Source: Paenibacillus oralis (GTDB taxonomy: Bacteria > Bacillota > Bacilli > Paenibacillales > Paenibacillaceae). Taken from it: a stretch of DNA of 64,000 bases. The notes under the pieces were generated by a model that saw only the letters and a list, made by a program, of their open reading frames with translations, was not told where the DNA came from and searched no databases. The position numbers were made by a program, and so were the translations under genes. Location: positions 3,926,304 through 3,990,303 of the forward strand of contig NZ_RRCN01000001.1 of assembly GCF_003863965.1 (NCBI RefSeq), in the 5' to 3' direction. Below, one piece after another: positions 62,477 through 64,000 of this stretch. The number at the start of each line of letters is the position of its first letter. The first letter of the stretch is position 1.

Positions 62477-63127
62477 ATGGATCACTCACAATCAGAACCA
62501 TCCATTAAAGAAAGACTGTACCAGCAATATGCCCGCATCGGAAAATGCTTGTCCAGTGATAAGCGGCTTGAAATCATGGATTTGCTCTCCAATGGTCCGA
62601 AAACGGTTGAACATTTAGCGCAGCAATCCGGTATGAGTTTTGCCAACGTATCGCGGCATCTGCAAATTTTGTTGGATTCGCGGCTGGTGAAATTCAGAAA
62701 AGAAGGAACCTATGCGATTTATAGTGTGGATCCTGTGGTGACCGAGTTTTTAATTGCCTTATGGAACCTATGTGAGAACCGGCTTTCCGATATACCTCGT
62801 ATTAAAGAAGACCTGTTGCATGAATATGAAGGCATTCGCACGATTTCCAAAGAAGAGTTGCTGAAGAGAATGGCTGCCAACACGATTATGGTGTTGGATC
62901 TTCGTCCTAAAGACGAATATGAGGCGGGGCATATTGAAGGTGCGATATCGGTACCCATGGAAGAACTCGAGGGGTACCTTCAAACACTGCCACAGCATGT
63001 AGAACTAGCAGCTTATTGTAGAGGCCCCTTTTGTGTGAATCCAGCGGAGGCCGTTGAACTTATGCAGAAAAAGGGATTTACTGCCTATCGCATTGATGAA
63101 GGGGTGAAGGAGTGGAATTTGACATGA
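62477..63127 (+). CDS. ArsR-family regulator fused to rhodanese (copy 2)
   Basis: A 216-residue paralogue of the fusion at 60123, similar over its full length: YARIGKCLSSDKRLEIMDLL, MSFANVSRHLQILLDSRLVKF, MVLDLRPKDEYEAGHIEGAISVPMEEL and CRGPFC (Cys181, Cys186); Cys24 is kept. No operator of the ATTCAA type was found before it, so it seems to be regulated separately or co-transcribed with the downstream amine-oxidase gene, which overlaps its stop. Confidence 0.9.
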   Translation: MDHSQSEPSIKERLYQQYARIGKCLSSDKRLEIMDLLSNGPKTVEHLAQQSGMSFANVSRHLQILLDSRLVKFRKEGTYAIYSVDPVVTEFLIALWNLCENRLSDIPRIKEDLLHEYEGIRTISKEELLKRMAANTIMVLDLRPKDEYEAGHIEGAISVPMEELEGYLQTLPQHVELAAYCRGPFCVNPAEAVELMQKKGFTAYRIDEGVKEWNLT

Positions 63128-64000
63128 ATAAAAATGAATTGGTGGTCATTATTGGTGCAGGTTTAAGCGGCCTGCGCATCGCATCATTGCTTACGGCACA
63201 AGGCATTCCGTGCAGCGTACTCGAAGCCCGGGATCGTATCGGCGGGAGAGTCTTAAGTATAGAAGTTGCAGAGAGACGTGAACTCGGCAGGTTCGATTTG
63301 GGCCCGACATGGTATTGGCCGCGTTATGAGCGGACGATCACCAATCTCGTTAAGGAACTCGGTATAAACACCTTTGAGCAGTACAATAAAGGATTCATGC
63401 TTTCTGAACGATCTCGAAGTGAACCTGTACAGCAATATAGAGTGCCAGAAGGAGCTGTTGAAAGATCGTTGCGGTTTTTTGGGGTGCAAAGTCTCTTATC
63501 GACGCCGTAGCAGCCACGCTTCCTCCTGGGACGGTCCGGCTTAATACAAAAGTGACTTCGATCTGTCAGGAAGAAAACGGAACCATAGCGCTGGAAATCG
63601 ATGGTCAGAGGGGCAGTATCCGTGCAAGTGCAGTCATTAGCACCTTACCGCCCCGAATCGTAGCGCGAAACATCTCCTTTTGGCCTGAGCTCTCTGCGGA
63701 TCTAATGGCACTTATGGTCAACAAACCTACCTGGATGGCGGCACAGGCTAAAGCTGTTGCGGTTTATGAACGCCCCTTTTGGCGAGAAAAAGGGCTGTCC
63801 GGTCTCGCGTCCAGCTGGGCAGGACCTTTGCAGGAAATCCATGATGCATCGCCCGATACAGGCGCAGGGGCGCTTTTTGGATTCTTTGGGCTGCCGGCAA
63901 AGTCGCGGCAAGAACTAGGGGAAGAAAGAGTCCTCAAGCTCGTGGTGGAACAGTTGACGCGGCTTTTCGGGCCTTCTGCGGAAAACATTACCGCTCTTTT
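63124..64000 (+). pseudogene. FAD-dependent amine oxidase, frameshifted, cut by window edge
   Basis: Monoamine-oxidase/protoporphyrinogen-oxidase-type flavoprotein. The first frame has the FAD motif VVIIGAGLSGLRIASLLTAQG, LEARDRIGGRV, FDLGPTWYWP and stops at 63508 after FFGVQSLLSTP. From about 63483 the next frame carries on GAKSLIDAVAATLPPGTVRL, ASAVISTLPPRIVA, WAGPLQEIHDASPD to the window end. One base is missing in the TTTTTTGGGG run. It could be a sequencing error. ATG 63124 overlaps the ArsR-rhodanese stop. Confidence 0.85.

Overview
The window looks like chromosome from a spore-former-type Firmicute of the Paenibacillaceae, most likely Paenibacillus or a close relative. Signs are B. subtilis-like glycerol genes with GlpP antitermination and a CcpA (cre) site, strong AAGGAGG ribosome sites with frequent TTG/GTG starts, lipoprotein solute-binding proteins, and a large secreted-glycosidase locus with an LplB/LplC transporter and a membrane AraC regulator. 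No rRNA, tRNA or CRISPR array was recognised.

Layout. 1-2.8 kb: glpP-glpF-glpK (minus), with a recognisable GlpP terminator/antiterminator leader and a cre-overlapped promoter. 3.0-6.4 kb: an OmpR-type two-component system followed by two small lipoproteins. 6.5-6.6 kb: the 3' relic of a gene whose intact paralogue lies at 33.0-33.8 kb. 6.7-9.4 kb: ECF sigma factor, membrane anti-sigma protein, and a secreted protein that is a paralogue of the anti-sigma sensor domain. 9.5-26.3 kb: a polysaccharide utilisation locus (AraC regulators, GH88, GH43, GH28-like beta-helix, two alginate-lyase-superfamily secreted proteins, and one complete permease/permease/binding-protein set). 26.4-28.3 kb: a badly truncated second ABC transporter operon. 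28.3-34.8 kb: LD-carboxypeptidase, LysR/MOSC pair, an IS1595-type transposase, a secreted protein, and a frameshifted methyltransferase. 34.9-38.4 kb: BlaI/BlaR1-like pair with its operators plus a lipoprotein binding protein. 38.8-46.5 kb: a GntR-controlled, enlarged fructoselysine (frl) operon. 46.5-48.5 kb: TetR/MFS efflux pair with two operator dyads.

From 49 kb to the end the theme is sulfur and thiol chemistry, with visible decay: TusA, a LysR gene with an internal stop, a thiosulfate-transporter fragment fused to a thioredoxin-like tail, OsmC, a lipoyl-dihydrolipoamide dehydrogenase, an AT-rich C-S lyase / NhaC / RidA / C-S lyase island with a nonsense-mutated RidA, HxlR with a small target, and a cluster with two ArsR-rhodanese fusion regulators, an unusual alcohol dehydrogenase, a thioredoxin and a frameshifted amine oxidase. 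Three sites of the form (A/T)TCAA-N8-TTG sit in the promoters of that cluster, which suggests a small rhodanese-coupled regulon; this is the most novel-looking system in the window.

All functional calls come from reading motifs by eye; no database search was run.
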